Assembly: GCA_016930645.1 (NCBI GenBank)
Contig: JAFGGH010000045.1
Coordinates: 1-36,968 of the forward strand
Length of the DNA: 36,968 nt
Source of the DNA: Sedimentisphaerales bacterium
Lineage (GTDB): Bacteria; Planctomycetota; Phycisphaerae; Sedimentisphaerales; Anaerobacaceae
Direction of reading: 5' to 3'
The translations under genes were made by a program, and so were the position numbers. Under the pieces are notes generated by a model, which had not been told where the DNA came from, made no database searches, and saw only the letters and a program-made list of their open reading frames with translations. Shown piece after piece: positions 1 through 5,888 of this stretch. Position 1 is the first letter of the stretch. Each line of letters begins with the position of its first letter.

Positions 1-63
1 GAACGCCTGAGAGAACTGGGCATAAATGTCAACAAATTGAAGAGTTGTGTGCCGTATGAATAA
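1..63 (+). pseudogene. 3' end of an ORF cut by the window edge, possibly the upstream part of the frame-broken restriction-methylation gene
   Basis: Frame 1 is open from the window edge and reads 20 residues (ERLRELGINVNKLKSCVPYE) before a TAA at 61-63. It ends where another frame becomes open: the next frame has a TGA at 57-59 and then stays open through to 1133. The segment is too short to assign to a family. It may be the tail of an independent gene, or the upstream half of the restriction-methylation gene separated by a frameshift. I cannot tell which without sequence to the left. Confidence 0.35.
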
Positions 64-221
64 AAATATATCGCGCTGTCGTATTAGGTTCTTCAAGTTA
101 TAGTTCCAGTGCAAGAAAAATACTTACAAATAATAATAGATTAATTTGTATTAAAGATTATTCACGTGTTTCAGTTTTCCCTGTATCAGTTTATCCTTTA
201 ATATATGTTGCTCAGTGTAAT

Positions 222-1133
222 TTGCCTGACGATTCCAGCATGGTAAATTATGAGCGCATGTTAAATACTAAAGAGGGAGTTGTGTTTTGCTCAGAGTCAC
301 ATAATCTTCAGTATAGAAAATACTTTTCAAATTCAGGTGAACCTTGGCGCATATTTTCTTCTATCGGTCAACAAGGATTCTTGGAACGCTTGATTTCAAC
401 TTCTAATAATCTTGACAAAATAGCAGATGTTTTAGGTGCAGCAACAGTATCAGAAGCGTATGAAATTAAAAAATTAATTAAAGAGGGTACTTCTGAGGTA
501 AATGCACCTCTAAAAGTAGTTAACAGTGGTACTATAGATCGTTATTGTTTGCTTTGGAAGGAAAAACCTCTTAGATATATCAAAGATTCTTACAAACTGC
601 CTGTCATACCTCTTGAAAACGAAGGTTCTTTACCAAGCAAAAGGTTGAAACAAAGTAAATTACCTAAAATAATAATTGCAGGAATGACTAAAAGATTAGA
701 GTGTGCTATAGATCTTAATGGAGAATATTTGGCAGGGAAATCTACCTCGATAATTTTTTCATCGCAAAACCTAAAGTACCTTATCGGATTATTGAATAGT
801 AAGTTAATATCATTTTATTATATCAATACTTTTGGAGGCAATAAACTACAAGGAGATTATTTAAGAATAGGTACACCTCAATTACGTAGCATTCCTATTC
901 GCATGATTGATTTCGACAATCCTAAAGACGTCAAAATGCACGACAAAATGGTCAATCTTGTTGAAACAATGCTCGATTTGCACAAAAAATTAGGTGAATC
1001 CAAAGTCCCCGACGAAAAAACAAAAATCCAGCGCCAAATCGATGCAACCGACAAAAAGATTGATAAATTAGTCTATGACCTTTACGGTCTGACAGATGAA
1101 GAAATAAAAATCATAGAACAATCCACAAAATAA
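222..1133 (+). CDS. Eco57I/type IIG restriction-methylation protein, C-terminal specificity part (5'-truncated)
   Basis: The product resembles the C-terminal half of Eco57I/TaqI-like type IIG enzymes, which fuse an N6-adenine methyltransferase, a target-recognition domain and often a nuclease. The recognition-domain signature is visible near residues 184-226: a stretch ending in NSKLISFYYINTFGG, followed by GDYLRIGTPQLRSIPI. A charged helical tail (about 240-300) ends in a YDLYGLTDEEIKIIE-type motif, common at the end of these proteins. The only start-like codon is TTG at 222, but the frame is open back to 60, and the extra residues (VFPVSVYPLIYVAQ at about 174-215) match the family's conserved F-P-x-x-x-Y-P-x-I strand. 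The natural protein therefore began further upstream and TTG 222 is probably not its true start. The methyltransferase motifs (NPPY and others) are not in the window. It is probably a remnant, or frame-broken at 57-63. Confidence 0.7.
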   Translation: MPDDSSMVNYERMLNTKEGVVFCSESHNLQYRKYFSNSGEPWRIFSSIGQQGFLERLISTSNNLDKIADVLGAATVSEAYEIKKLIKEGTSEVNAPLKVVNSGTIDRYCLLWKEKPLRYIKDSYKLPVIPLENEGSLPSKRLKQSKLPKIIIAGMTKRLECAIDLNGEYLAGKSTSIIFSSQNLKYLIGLLNSKLISFYYINTFGGNKLQGDYLRIGTPQLRSIPIRMIDFDNPKDVKMHDKMVNLVETMLDLHKKLGESKVPDEKTKIQRQIDATDKKIDKLVYDLYGLTDEEIKIIEQSTK

Positions 1134-1205
1134 TTTTTGTCTTCACGTTCTTCATGGTTAATAATTCTCTCAGAACCCTTCAAAAAATAAAAGCACCCTA
1201 AAATT

Positions 1206-1235
1206 AATCCGTGTAAATCCGCGAAATCCGTGGTT
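1206..1235 (+). repeat. Dispersed AATCCGTGT...CCGTGGTT repeat, copy 1
   Basis: The sequence reads as three successive 'AATCCG(T/C)G' units ending in GTGGTT. Related copies occur at 1635-1657 and 1812-1841, always in noncoding DNA. The three copies differ by several substitutions, so they are old or degenerate. Confidence 0.6.
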
Positions 1236-1384
1236 ATAATATTGAAAAACAAAAAATAAAAATCAATTAAATCAACATAATCAGTGATTCACATATATCT
1301 TCTTAATCCAGTTATCCTGTCTGTATAAATCAGTGTTTCTCCGTGTCTAAAACCAGCGATTCTACAAGCGAGATACGAGCCACG

Positions 1385-1412
1385 CGGGCAATTTTTTTCA
1401 AAATATTGCCCG
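1385..1412. repeat. Inverted repeat upstream of the 1420 promoter
   Basis: CGGGCAAT at 1385-1392 is the exact reverse complement of ATTGCCCG at 1405-1412. The intervening bases can add a T4/A4 stem after one mismatch. It ends 7 bp before the -35 box of the promoter at 1420. No T-run follows on either strand, so it is not an obvious intrinsic terminator. It could be an operator or a terminator remnant. Confidence 0.5.
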
Positions 1413-1419
1413 AAAACAC

Positions 1420-1448
1420 TTGACATATGTTTGACAATCTGTTATAAT
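1420..1448 (+). promoter_or_regulatory. Consensus sigma70-type promoter
   Basis: TTGACA at 1420-1425 and TATAAT at 1443-1448 are separated by 17 bp, a perfect consensus. A second TTGACA at 1431-1436 is too close to the -10 box to serve it. Transcription would start near 1455, just before the palindrome at 1457. The first recognisable gene downstream is the hemerythrin-like gene about 620 bp away, across the repeats. Confidence 0.65.
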
Positions 1449-1456
1449 ACACAATA

Positions 1457-1474
1457 GTTCACCATATAGTGAAC
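1457..1474. promoter_or_regulatory. Operator-like palindrome GTTCAC-N6-GTGAAC
   Basis: GTTCAC at 1457-1462 and GTGAAC at 1469-1474 are perfect 6-bp inverted arms around CATATA. The site sits over the first transcribed bases of the 1420-1448 promoter, where a repressor would block initiation or clearance. A half-site-like TATAGTGAATAG follows near 1530-1540. No regulator gene is adjacent, so the binding protein is unknown. Confidence 0.45.
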
Positions 1475-1634
1475 GGTAAACGCTCTTTTTGTTGTAAAAA
1501 TTAACATTTCGACAGCATTCCTTAAAACTATAGTGAATAGGTCAGTTAAATGAAAAAAATCAATAAAATCAGCGTAATCAGCGATAAATTTTCGTATTTT
1601 TTGTGCCTTATTATGTGGCTATATTACTTTAGTG

Positions 1635-1657
1635 TTAATTCGTGTGAATTCGTGGTT
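1635..1657 (+). repeat. Dispersed AATCCGTGT repeat, copy 2
   Basis: Reads TTAATTCGTGTGAATTCGTG then GTT, a shorter and diverged relative of the copies at 1206 and 1812. Lies between the 1420 promoter and the tandem CAAACCCAAT run. Confidence 0.55.
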
Positions 1658-1732
1658 AGAAAGAAAAGCTTTTTATGCAAAACGAACCCAATTTTCTCTC
1701 GTTTCACGTCAAAAACGCCGATTCCGAAGAAA

Positions 1733-1786
1733 AACGAACCCAATTCAAACCCAATTCAAACCCAATCAAACCCAATCAAACCCAAT
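1733..1786 (+). repeat. Tandem CAAACCCAAT(T) repeat
   Basis: About five head-to-tail copies of a 10-11 bp unit, CAAACCCAAT with an optional extra T, after a related AAACGAACCCAAT unit. The 10-11 bp periodicity keeps no reading frame. Translations give N/P/Q/T-rich peptides, which explains the spurious ORFs here. I associate such runs with Sedimentisphaerales-type genomes, from memory only. Confidence 0.7.
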
Positions 1787-1811
1787 ATTTGGCTTTCAAG
1801 AAAGGAGTAAA

Positions 1812-1841
1812 ATCCGTGTTAATCCGAGGAATCTGTGGTTT
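1812..1841 (+). repeat. Dispersed AATCCGTGT repeat, copy 3
   Basis: Reads ATCCGTGTTAATCCGAGGAA and ends TCTGTGGTTT. It matches the copy at 1206 in layout, with substitutions. Confidence 0.55.
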
Positions 1842-1897
1842 CAAACTTTTTGTTTTTTGTGCCTTATACGGCCTTGCCCGGCAGTCAGGCGTGTCAA

Positions 1898-1942
1898 GCA
1901 TCCGGCATCGAGCGTCGAGTATCCGGTATCGAAATTCGAGCG
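1898..1942 (+). repeat. CATCGAGCGTCGAGTAT-type degenerate tandem run
   Basis: Alternating units of the form CATCCGGCATCGAGCGTCGA, GTATCCGGTATCGA and AATTCGAGCG. Translation gives repeated S-S-I-R-x-R peptides. This is noncoding-looking repeat DNA just before the hemerythrin-like gene. Confidence 0.5.
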
Positions 1943-2074
1943 TCAAAGTTTTCTAATAGTGACACTTTTTTTATCACACCAAAAAGGGCGGCATACGTAT
2001 ATATAACCAGAAATATGTTTATAAAAGGCAGTAATTTGGCTTTGGAAAGAGGTTTGGAAATTGGCAGGCGTAAA

Positions 2075-2824
2075 ATGATGAACCGCGAGAACCAAATTAG
2101 CGATATAATTCTCGGGTTGAGAGGCTGCGGCACAAAACAGCGGCTCTCTGAGCAAAACAGAGAGCTGCTGGCGTCTGCTGATGCGCGGGAAGTAGCTCAT
2201 GCACAGCAATTAGCGATGGAAGCAGGTATTGACCTCGACGATTTGTTTAATATATGGCAGAAAAACAAGGCGATTCTACCCGATGTCCAGGCCAAGATGC
2301 GGGTCGAACTGCCGGAAAATCATATTATCCAGCTGATTCTGGCTGAGCACGATATGATTTTATGCTTTGTTGCGGATTTGAGGGACGTCAATATCGATAT
2401 TCAGCAAATGCCGTATGCGGCCAGCACAAACTCTACTATCCGAAAACTTGAACATATAGCACGGCATCTTACTTACAGCTCTGAACATCCGGAGCGGGAA
2501 GACCAGGTAATATTTCCTCATCTTAAACATATGGGTTTCGCCGGGCCTTCCGAGATAATAAGCCTGCAGCACCAGCAGCTTAAAGTACGACTGGAAGAAT
2601 TGCTGCAGTTGGTCTGGGCGATAGATGAGATATCCTTTGACGCGTTCAAGCTGCGCTTGCAGCAGCTTGTCGAATATATAGTGCCGACAATGAAAAGGCA
2701 CATCTTCATTGAGAATAACCTGGTACTCCCTCTCGCCCTGGAAATTATCAATGAGCCGAAAATCTGGCAAAAGATGAAACAGATATGCGACGAGATTGGC
2801 TACTGCGCATATCATTCGGGATAG
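2075..2824 (+). CDS. DUF438/hemerythrin-like cation-binding protein
   Basis: The protein has a short N-terminal DUF438-like helix region (about residues 12-65, with a pattern like ...ADAREVAHAQQLAMEAGIDL) and a four-helix hemerythrin-like bundle from about residue 80. Candidate metal ligands are the H and E residues in ILAEHDM, RKLEHIARHLTYSSEHPERE, LQHQQLK and KRHIFIENN. Such proteins bind di-iron or sense O2 or NO; no PAS domain follows here, unlike the longer DUF438 proteins. I chose ATG 2075 because GGCAGG lies 7 bp before it and upstream residues translate repeat DNA. ATG 2015 and GTG 1835 are in frame but have poor sites. It ends 16 bp from the convergent MCE gene. Metal binding is inferred. 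Confidence 0.72.
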   Translation: MMNRENQISDIILGLRGCGTKQRLSEQNRELLASADAREVAHAQQLAMEAGIDLDDLFNIWQKNKAILPDVQAKMRVELPENHIIQLILAEHDMILCFVADLRDVNIDIQQMPYAASTNSTIRKLEHIARHLTYSSEHPEREDQVIFPHLKHMGFAGPSEIISLQHQQLKVRLEELLQLVWAIDEISFDAFKLRLQQLVEYIVPTMKRHIFIENNLVLPLALEIINEPKIWQKMKQICDEIGYCAYHSG

Positions 2825-2840
2825 AAAAAAACTGCCGTTG

Positions 2841-3746
2841 TTATCGGAGCTTTACCTTTACGCCTTTCGCCCGGTATTCGGCGATGAAGTCTCTGAGGTC
2901 TTTTATTAAGACTTCGAGCTGGTCGGTATTTTCAAGCAGGTTTTCATACAATCTGCCGTCGTTGACCATTTTTCCTGTCGTGCCTTCGCCTTCGTTAATC
3001 TTCCGGGCTATCTGACGTATCTCAGCCATAGTTTCGCTGACCTGTTCTGATATCTGGTTTGCATTGGTCACGAAGACTTGAAATTCGTCCAGCAATACCG
3101 AGACTTTCGCTGTAATCTCACTGAGATTGTCGAGTGACTTCTGGAGATTTTCCTTGTTGTCGGAGTTGCCGACTATATCGTTTGTGTTTTTAACAAGCTC
3201 GATTATATTATCCATAAGCTTATCAAGCTTTTCCTGGCTTTCCTGCGGGAAGAACTCGCTTGTCATACCGGTCGAGCCCTGTAATTCCATACCATCGACA
3301 AGATATATGGTTTCCGGGCGGTTGGGGTCTTTGTGTTTTAGCTCTTCGTCCGGTCTGGAGAACAGCTCAATATAGCTGCTTCCAAGTCCGCGGGTCATTA
3401 CTTTTACTTCCACATTCCAGGGGATAGTTTTGAAATCATTATCTATGCTGAGCACGCACATAGTCTGGTGATAAGTCCTGCCGGTGTTTTCATCCAGTCT
3501 CGGCTGAGGCGGCATAATAGCGGTAACTCTTCCGATTTGGTATCCGCAGAAGCGGACGGGTGTATCTTTCTGCACACCCTGGGCGGATGGAAATTTGACG
3601 TTTACCTGGTAGGACCTTATCTCGGTAATTTTACTGGGCAGGTCGTTGAATATAAAGATAAGCCAGACCAACGCGCACAAGGCGATGAGAACAAAAACCC
3701 CTACGGTTATATTTCTCCAGCGTTGAGTGGTTTCATAGTCACTCAC
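2841..3746 (-). CDS. MCE/MlaD family protein, lipid transport substrate-binding subunit
   Basis: An N-terminal transmembrane helix (about residues 13-32) anchors a periplasmic MCE domain (about 42-120; FPSAQGVQKDTPVRFCGYQI, then GRV). A long helical coiled-coil-like tail (about 165-290) follows. MlaD proteins form the periplasmic ring of the phospholipid ABC transporters that connect inner and outer membranes, which fits a Gram-negative envelope. The start is GTG at 3746, overlapping the merR-like stop by 8 bp (GTGAGTGA), with AGGAAG just upstream, so the pair is translationally coupled. The permease and ATPase genes (MlaE/MlaF) are not adjacent, so any partners lie elsewhere. Confidence 0.85.
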   Translation of the reverse strand: MSDYETTQRWRNITVGVFVLIALCALVWLIFIFNDLPSKITEIRSYQVNVKFPSAQGVQKDTPVRFCGYQIGRVTAIMPPQPRLDENTGRTYHQTMCVLSIDNDFKTIPWNVEVKVMTRGLGSSYIELFSRPDEELKHKDPNRPETIYLVDGMELQGSTGMTSEFFPQESQEKLDKLMDNIIELVKNTNDIVGNSDNKENLQKSLDNLSEITAKVSVLLDEFQVFVTNANQISEQVSETMAEIRQIARKINEGEGTTGKMVNDGRLYENLLENTDQLEVLIKDLRDFIAEYRAKGVKVKLR

Positions 3747-4008
3747 TTTTACTTCCTTTCAAATTTGCTTTTCCCTCGAAAAATACCTCTCTTATTTCCC
3801 TTAGAGGATATCCGCTCTGATTCAATTGTTTTATGAGCTTTATCTTTTCCACAGCCTCATCGTCGAACATTCTTCTTCCGGTATCTGTAACAAAGGTCGG
3901 CTCAAGCAGTCCAATCATCAGATAATATTGCAAAGTCTGGCGCGAAACGCCAGCTTTTTTTGCGGCTTTGCCGACAGGCAGCAATTTCTGTTTTTTCTCC
4001 GAAGACAT
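3739..4008 (-). CDS. MerR-type HTH DNA-binding protein, minimal
   Basis: The protein is 89 aa, essentially only a MerR winged-helix domain: LPVGKAAKKAGVSRQTLQYY (about residues 10-29), the wing with TGRRMFDDEAVEKI, and the start of the linker helix. The usual dimerisation coiled coil and effector domain are nearly absent. Sequences of this kind include HspR-like and orphan regulators. It lies between rnpA (12 bp upstream) and the MCE gene (8-bp overlap), so all three are probably cotranscribed. The effector and target are unknown; autoregulation of this operon is possible but unsupported. Confidence 0.8.
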   Translation of the reverse strand: MSSEKKQKLLPVGKAAKKAGVSRQTLQYYLMIGLLEPTFVTDTGRRMFDDEAVEKIKLIKQLNQSGYPLREIREVFFEGKANLKGSKSE

Positions 4009-4020
4009 TGCCTTTACTGC

Positions 4021-4404
4021 TTAACTGAAACCGTTTGCTTGGTTTAGCTGATTTATCAGCGAAATCAGCGACTCTTCGATTGTCTTTAGTTTAAGCTTTT
4101 TCGGCTTCGATTCAAGATTATCTTTTATTGCCGGATTTACCATAACGACATAATCGAAACCAACAGGTATCCTGTCAGGATTTAAGCGGAATGCCTCGCG
4201 TATAAGGCGTTTGACGCGATTTCTGGCAACAGCCCCACCACAGCTCTTGCCGACCGTAACACCAAGACGGGACATTTCAGAACCGTTAGGCTGCGCATAA
4301 ACGATAAGCAGTTTGTCCGCCGCGCGGGCACGGTTCTTTATTACCTCCCTGAACTGCTCATTCGATTTGAGCCTTTTATTTTTAGAAAAAGCAAACGCCT
4401 TCAA
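4021..4404 (-). CDS. rnpA: Ribonuclease P protein component
   Basis: This is the protein subunit that helps the RNase P RNA process pre-tRNA 5' ends. The family signature ARNRVKRLIREAFR is clear (about residues 59-72), with the N-terminal F-x-x-V and LGVTVGKSCGGAV elements before it. At 127 aa it has the usual length. The start is TTG at 4404, supported by AGGAG 10 bp upstream; no in-frame ATG or GTG precedes it. rpmH, which commonly sits directly upstream, is not found in the 296 bp before it, and yidD/yidC are not downstream. Instead, merR-like and MCE genes follow. Confidence 0.93.
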   Translation of the reverse strand: MKAFAFSKNKRLKSNEQFREVIKNRARAADKLLIVYAQPNGSEMSRLGVTVGKSCGGAVARNRVKRLIREAFRLNPDRIPVGFDYVVMVNPAIKDNLESKPKKLKLKTIEESLISLINQLNQANGFS

Positions 4405-4700
4405 AATATTGCTGCTCCTTTTTGATTACTAACAACCAGCCCATAATAACAAATCCAGTTAAATATGAACACAGGGAATATCATAAGTGGGATTTTGTTA
4501 GCACCATCACCCATATCTCGCCGAAGTTTCAACGTTTACATGCCGTAGGCTGGTAGGCGGATGTCCTTTGCGGCTATAAATAAACTCTGTGGCTGCCAAA
4601 AATGTCAAATCTCTTGACCTCAGGATGTTATTTGGTTCTAATACGCGTTCAAGTATAATCGGCATAGAGGTTTAAGAACGGTTGAAAGGGCTGAAAAAGT
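4405..4700. other. Divergent intergenic region between rnpA and the aminotransferase
   Basis: It holds the aminotransferase promoter (4614-4642) and the ribosome-binding site of rnpA. No rpmH-like basic ORF is visible on the minus strand. A GC-rich stretch near 4540-4580, with GCCG..CGGC complementarity, could fold, but I recognise no riboswitch or RNA gene. Confidence 0.5.
4614..4642 (+). promoter_or_regulatory. sigma70-type promoter for the aminotransferase operon
   Basis: TTGACC at 4614-4619 and TCTAAT at 4637-4642 with a 17-bp spacer, each one base off consensus. Transcription would start near 4649, giving a leader of about 50 nt. Confidence 0.6.
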
Positions 4701-5888
4701 ATGAAAGTCAGTAAAAAGGCACAGAGTATTCCGCCTTCTGCGACTATGGCGGTAACGACAAGAGCCAAAGAGCTAAAAGCGCAGGGAGTAGATGTGATAA
4801 GTTTCGGCGCGGGTGAGCCGGATTTCGATACGCCGGACTATATCAAAGCCGCTGCGATTGAGGCTATCAAGGCGGGCAAGACAAAATATACGGCGACGCC
4901 GGGAATACCTGAATTGCGAAAAGCCATTGCCGAAAAACTCAAAAGAGAAAACAGCCTGGAGTATTCACCCGAACAGGTGATAGTAAACATCGGAGCCAAG
5001 CATTCGGTATATGAATCTATGCAGGCTGTTCTTGACGAAGGTGATGAGGTGATACTTCCGATCCCGTACTGGGTGACATATCCTGAGACTATCAAAATGG
5101 CTGGGGCGACAGCGAAGATAGTTAAGACCGGCAAAGAGAACTCTTATAAGCTTACAGCCGAGCAGTTGCAGTCGGTGATAAATAAAAGGACGGCGATGTT
5201 ATTAATAAATTCACCGAATAATCCCGGTGGATTTACATATACACCTGATGAGCTTGCAGAGCTTGCGAAGGTTTTGGAAGGTACTGATATAATGGTATTG
5301 TCCGATGAGATATATGAGAAGCTCATTTACGGCGATACGAAGTTTGTCAGTTTCGCATCTTTAAGTGCCGATGCCTATAACAGGACAATCACTATAAACG
5401 GTTTGAGTAAGACATTTTCTATGACCGGCTGGCGTATTGGTTATACGGCGGGGCCGCTGGAGATAATTAAGGCGATGGGCAGACTTCAGGGACACATGAC
5501 TCAAAACGCCTGTTCTTTTGTTCAGGAAGCGGCGGTAGCGGCTTTGACGAGGCAAAGTGATAAAGCCGAAAAGATGCGACTGGAGTTTGAACAAAGAGCC
5601 AAGTATATGGCTGAGAGACTTAACGCGATTGAAGGGATTGAATGTCCTGAGCCGACGGGAGCGTTTTATTGTTTTTGTGATGTATCGAGTCATTATGGCC
5701 GAACTATAGGAGGAGCTAAGATAGGCGGAAGTCTTGATTTTGCGAAAGCTCTTCTTGAGCAGGCAAATGTGGCTGTTGTGCCGGGAGAACCGTTCGGATG
5801 TGATGAGAATGTGAGGCTTTGTTTTGCTTATTCCGTGGAACAGATTACTAAAGGAATTGACAGGCTGGAAAAATGGCTGAGCTTTTAA
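4701..5888 (+). CDS. Class I/II PLP-dependent aminotransferase, aspartate aminotransferase-like
   Basis: A fold-type I aminotransferase of the I-gamma/AspB-like group: 395 aa, GAGEPDFDTP near residues 37-45, SPNNPGG at 171-177 (N174 contacts PLP), SDEIYEKLIYG around 201-211 (D202 and Y205), Schiff-base lysine K237 in NGLSKTFSMTGWRIGY, and the C-terminal substrate-carboxylate arginine in NVRLCFAYS. It most likely transfers the amino group between aspartate or a related amino acid and 2-oxoglutarate; prephenate or other substrates cannot be excluded. The next gene starts inside its 3' end (16-bp overlap), suggesting coupled translation with a membrane protein of unrelated appearance. Confidence 0.92.
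   Translation: MKVSKKAQSIPPSATMAVTTRAKELKAQGVDVISFGAGEPDFDTPDYIKAAAIEAIKAGKTKYTATPGIPELRKAIAEKLKRENSLEYSPEQVIVNIGAKHSVYESMQAVLDEGDEVILPIPYWVTYPETIKMAGATAKIVKTGKENSYKLTAEQLQSVINKRTAMLLINSPNNPGGFTYTPDELAELAKVLEGTDIMVLSDEIYEKLIYGDTKFVSFASLSADAYNRTITINGLSKTFSMTGWRIGYTAGPLEIIKAMGRLQGHMTQNACSFVQEAAVAALTRQSDKAEKMRLEFEQRAKYMAERLNAIEGIECPEPTGAFYCFCDVSSHYGRTIGGAKIGGSLDFAKALLEQANVAVVPGEPFGCDENVRLCFAYSVEQITKGIDRLEKWLSF

Larger units (their letters stand above)
1134..2074. other. Repeat-rich intergenic region with promoter and operator-like palindrome
   Basis: No convincing gene lies in these roughly 940 bases. Three overlapping ORFs here are low-complexity translations of repeats. The stretch contains three degenerate copies of an AATCCGTGT..GTGGTT repeat, several AATCAGCGTAATCAGCG-type stretches, a CAAACCCAAT tandem run, a CATCGAGCGTCGAGTAT run, a hairpin at 1385-1412, a consensus sigma70 promoter at 1420-1448 and a palindrome at 1457-1474. 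It separates the restriction-gene remnant from the hemerythrin-like gene. Confidence 0.7.

Noticed and set aside
1733-1786. CRISPR array
   Set aside because: The units are 10-11 bp and contiguous, without spacers of 30-40 bp, and no cas genes are near.
1550-2006. Three overlapping plus-strand ORFs (1550-1810, 1632-2006, 1675-1956)
   Set aside because: They translate tandem and dispersed repeats in different frames and have no conserved-looking domain.
4405-4700. rpmH or a riboswitch upstream of rnpA or the aminotransferase
   Set aside because: No basic 44-50 aa ORF on the minus strand, and no motif of a known riboswitch class that I could recognise.
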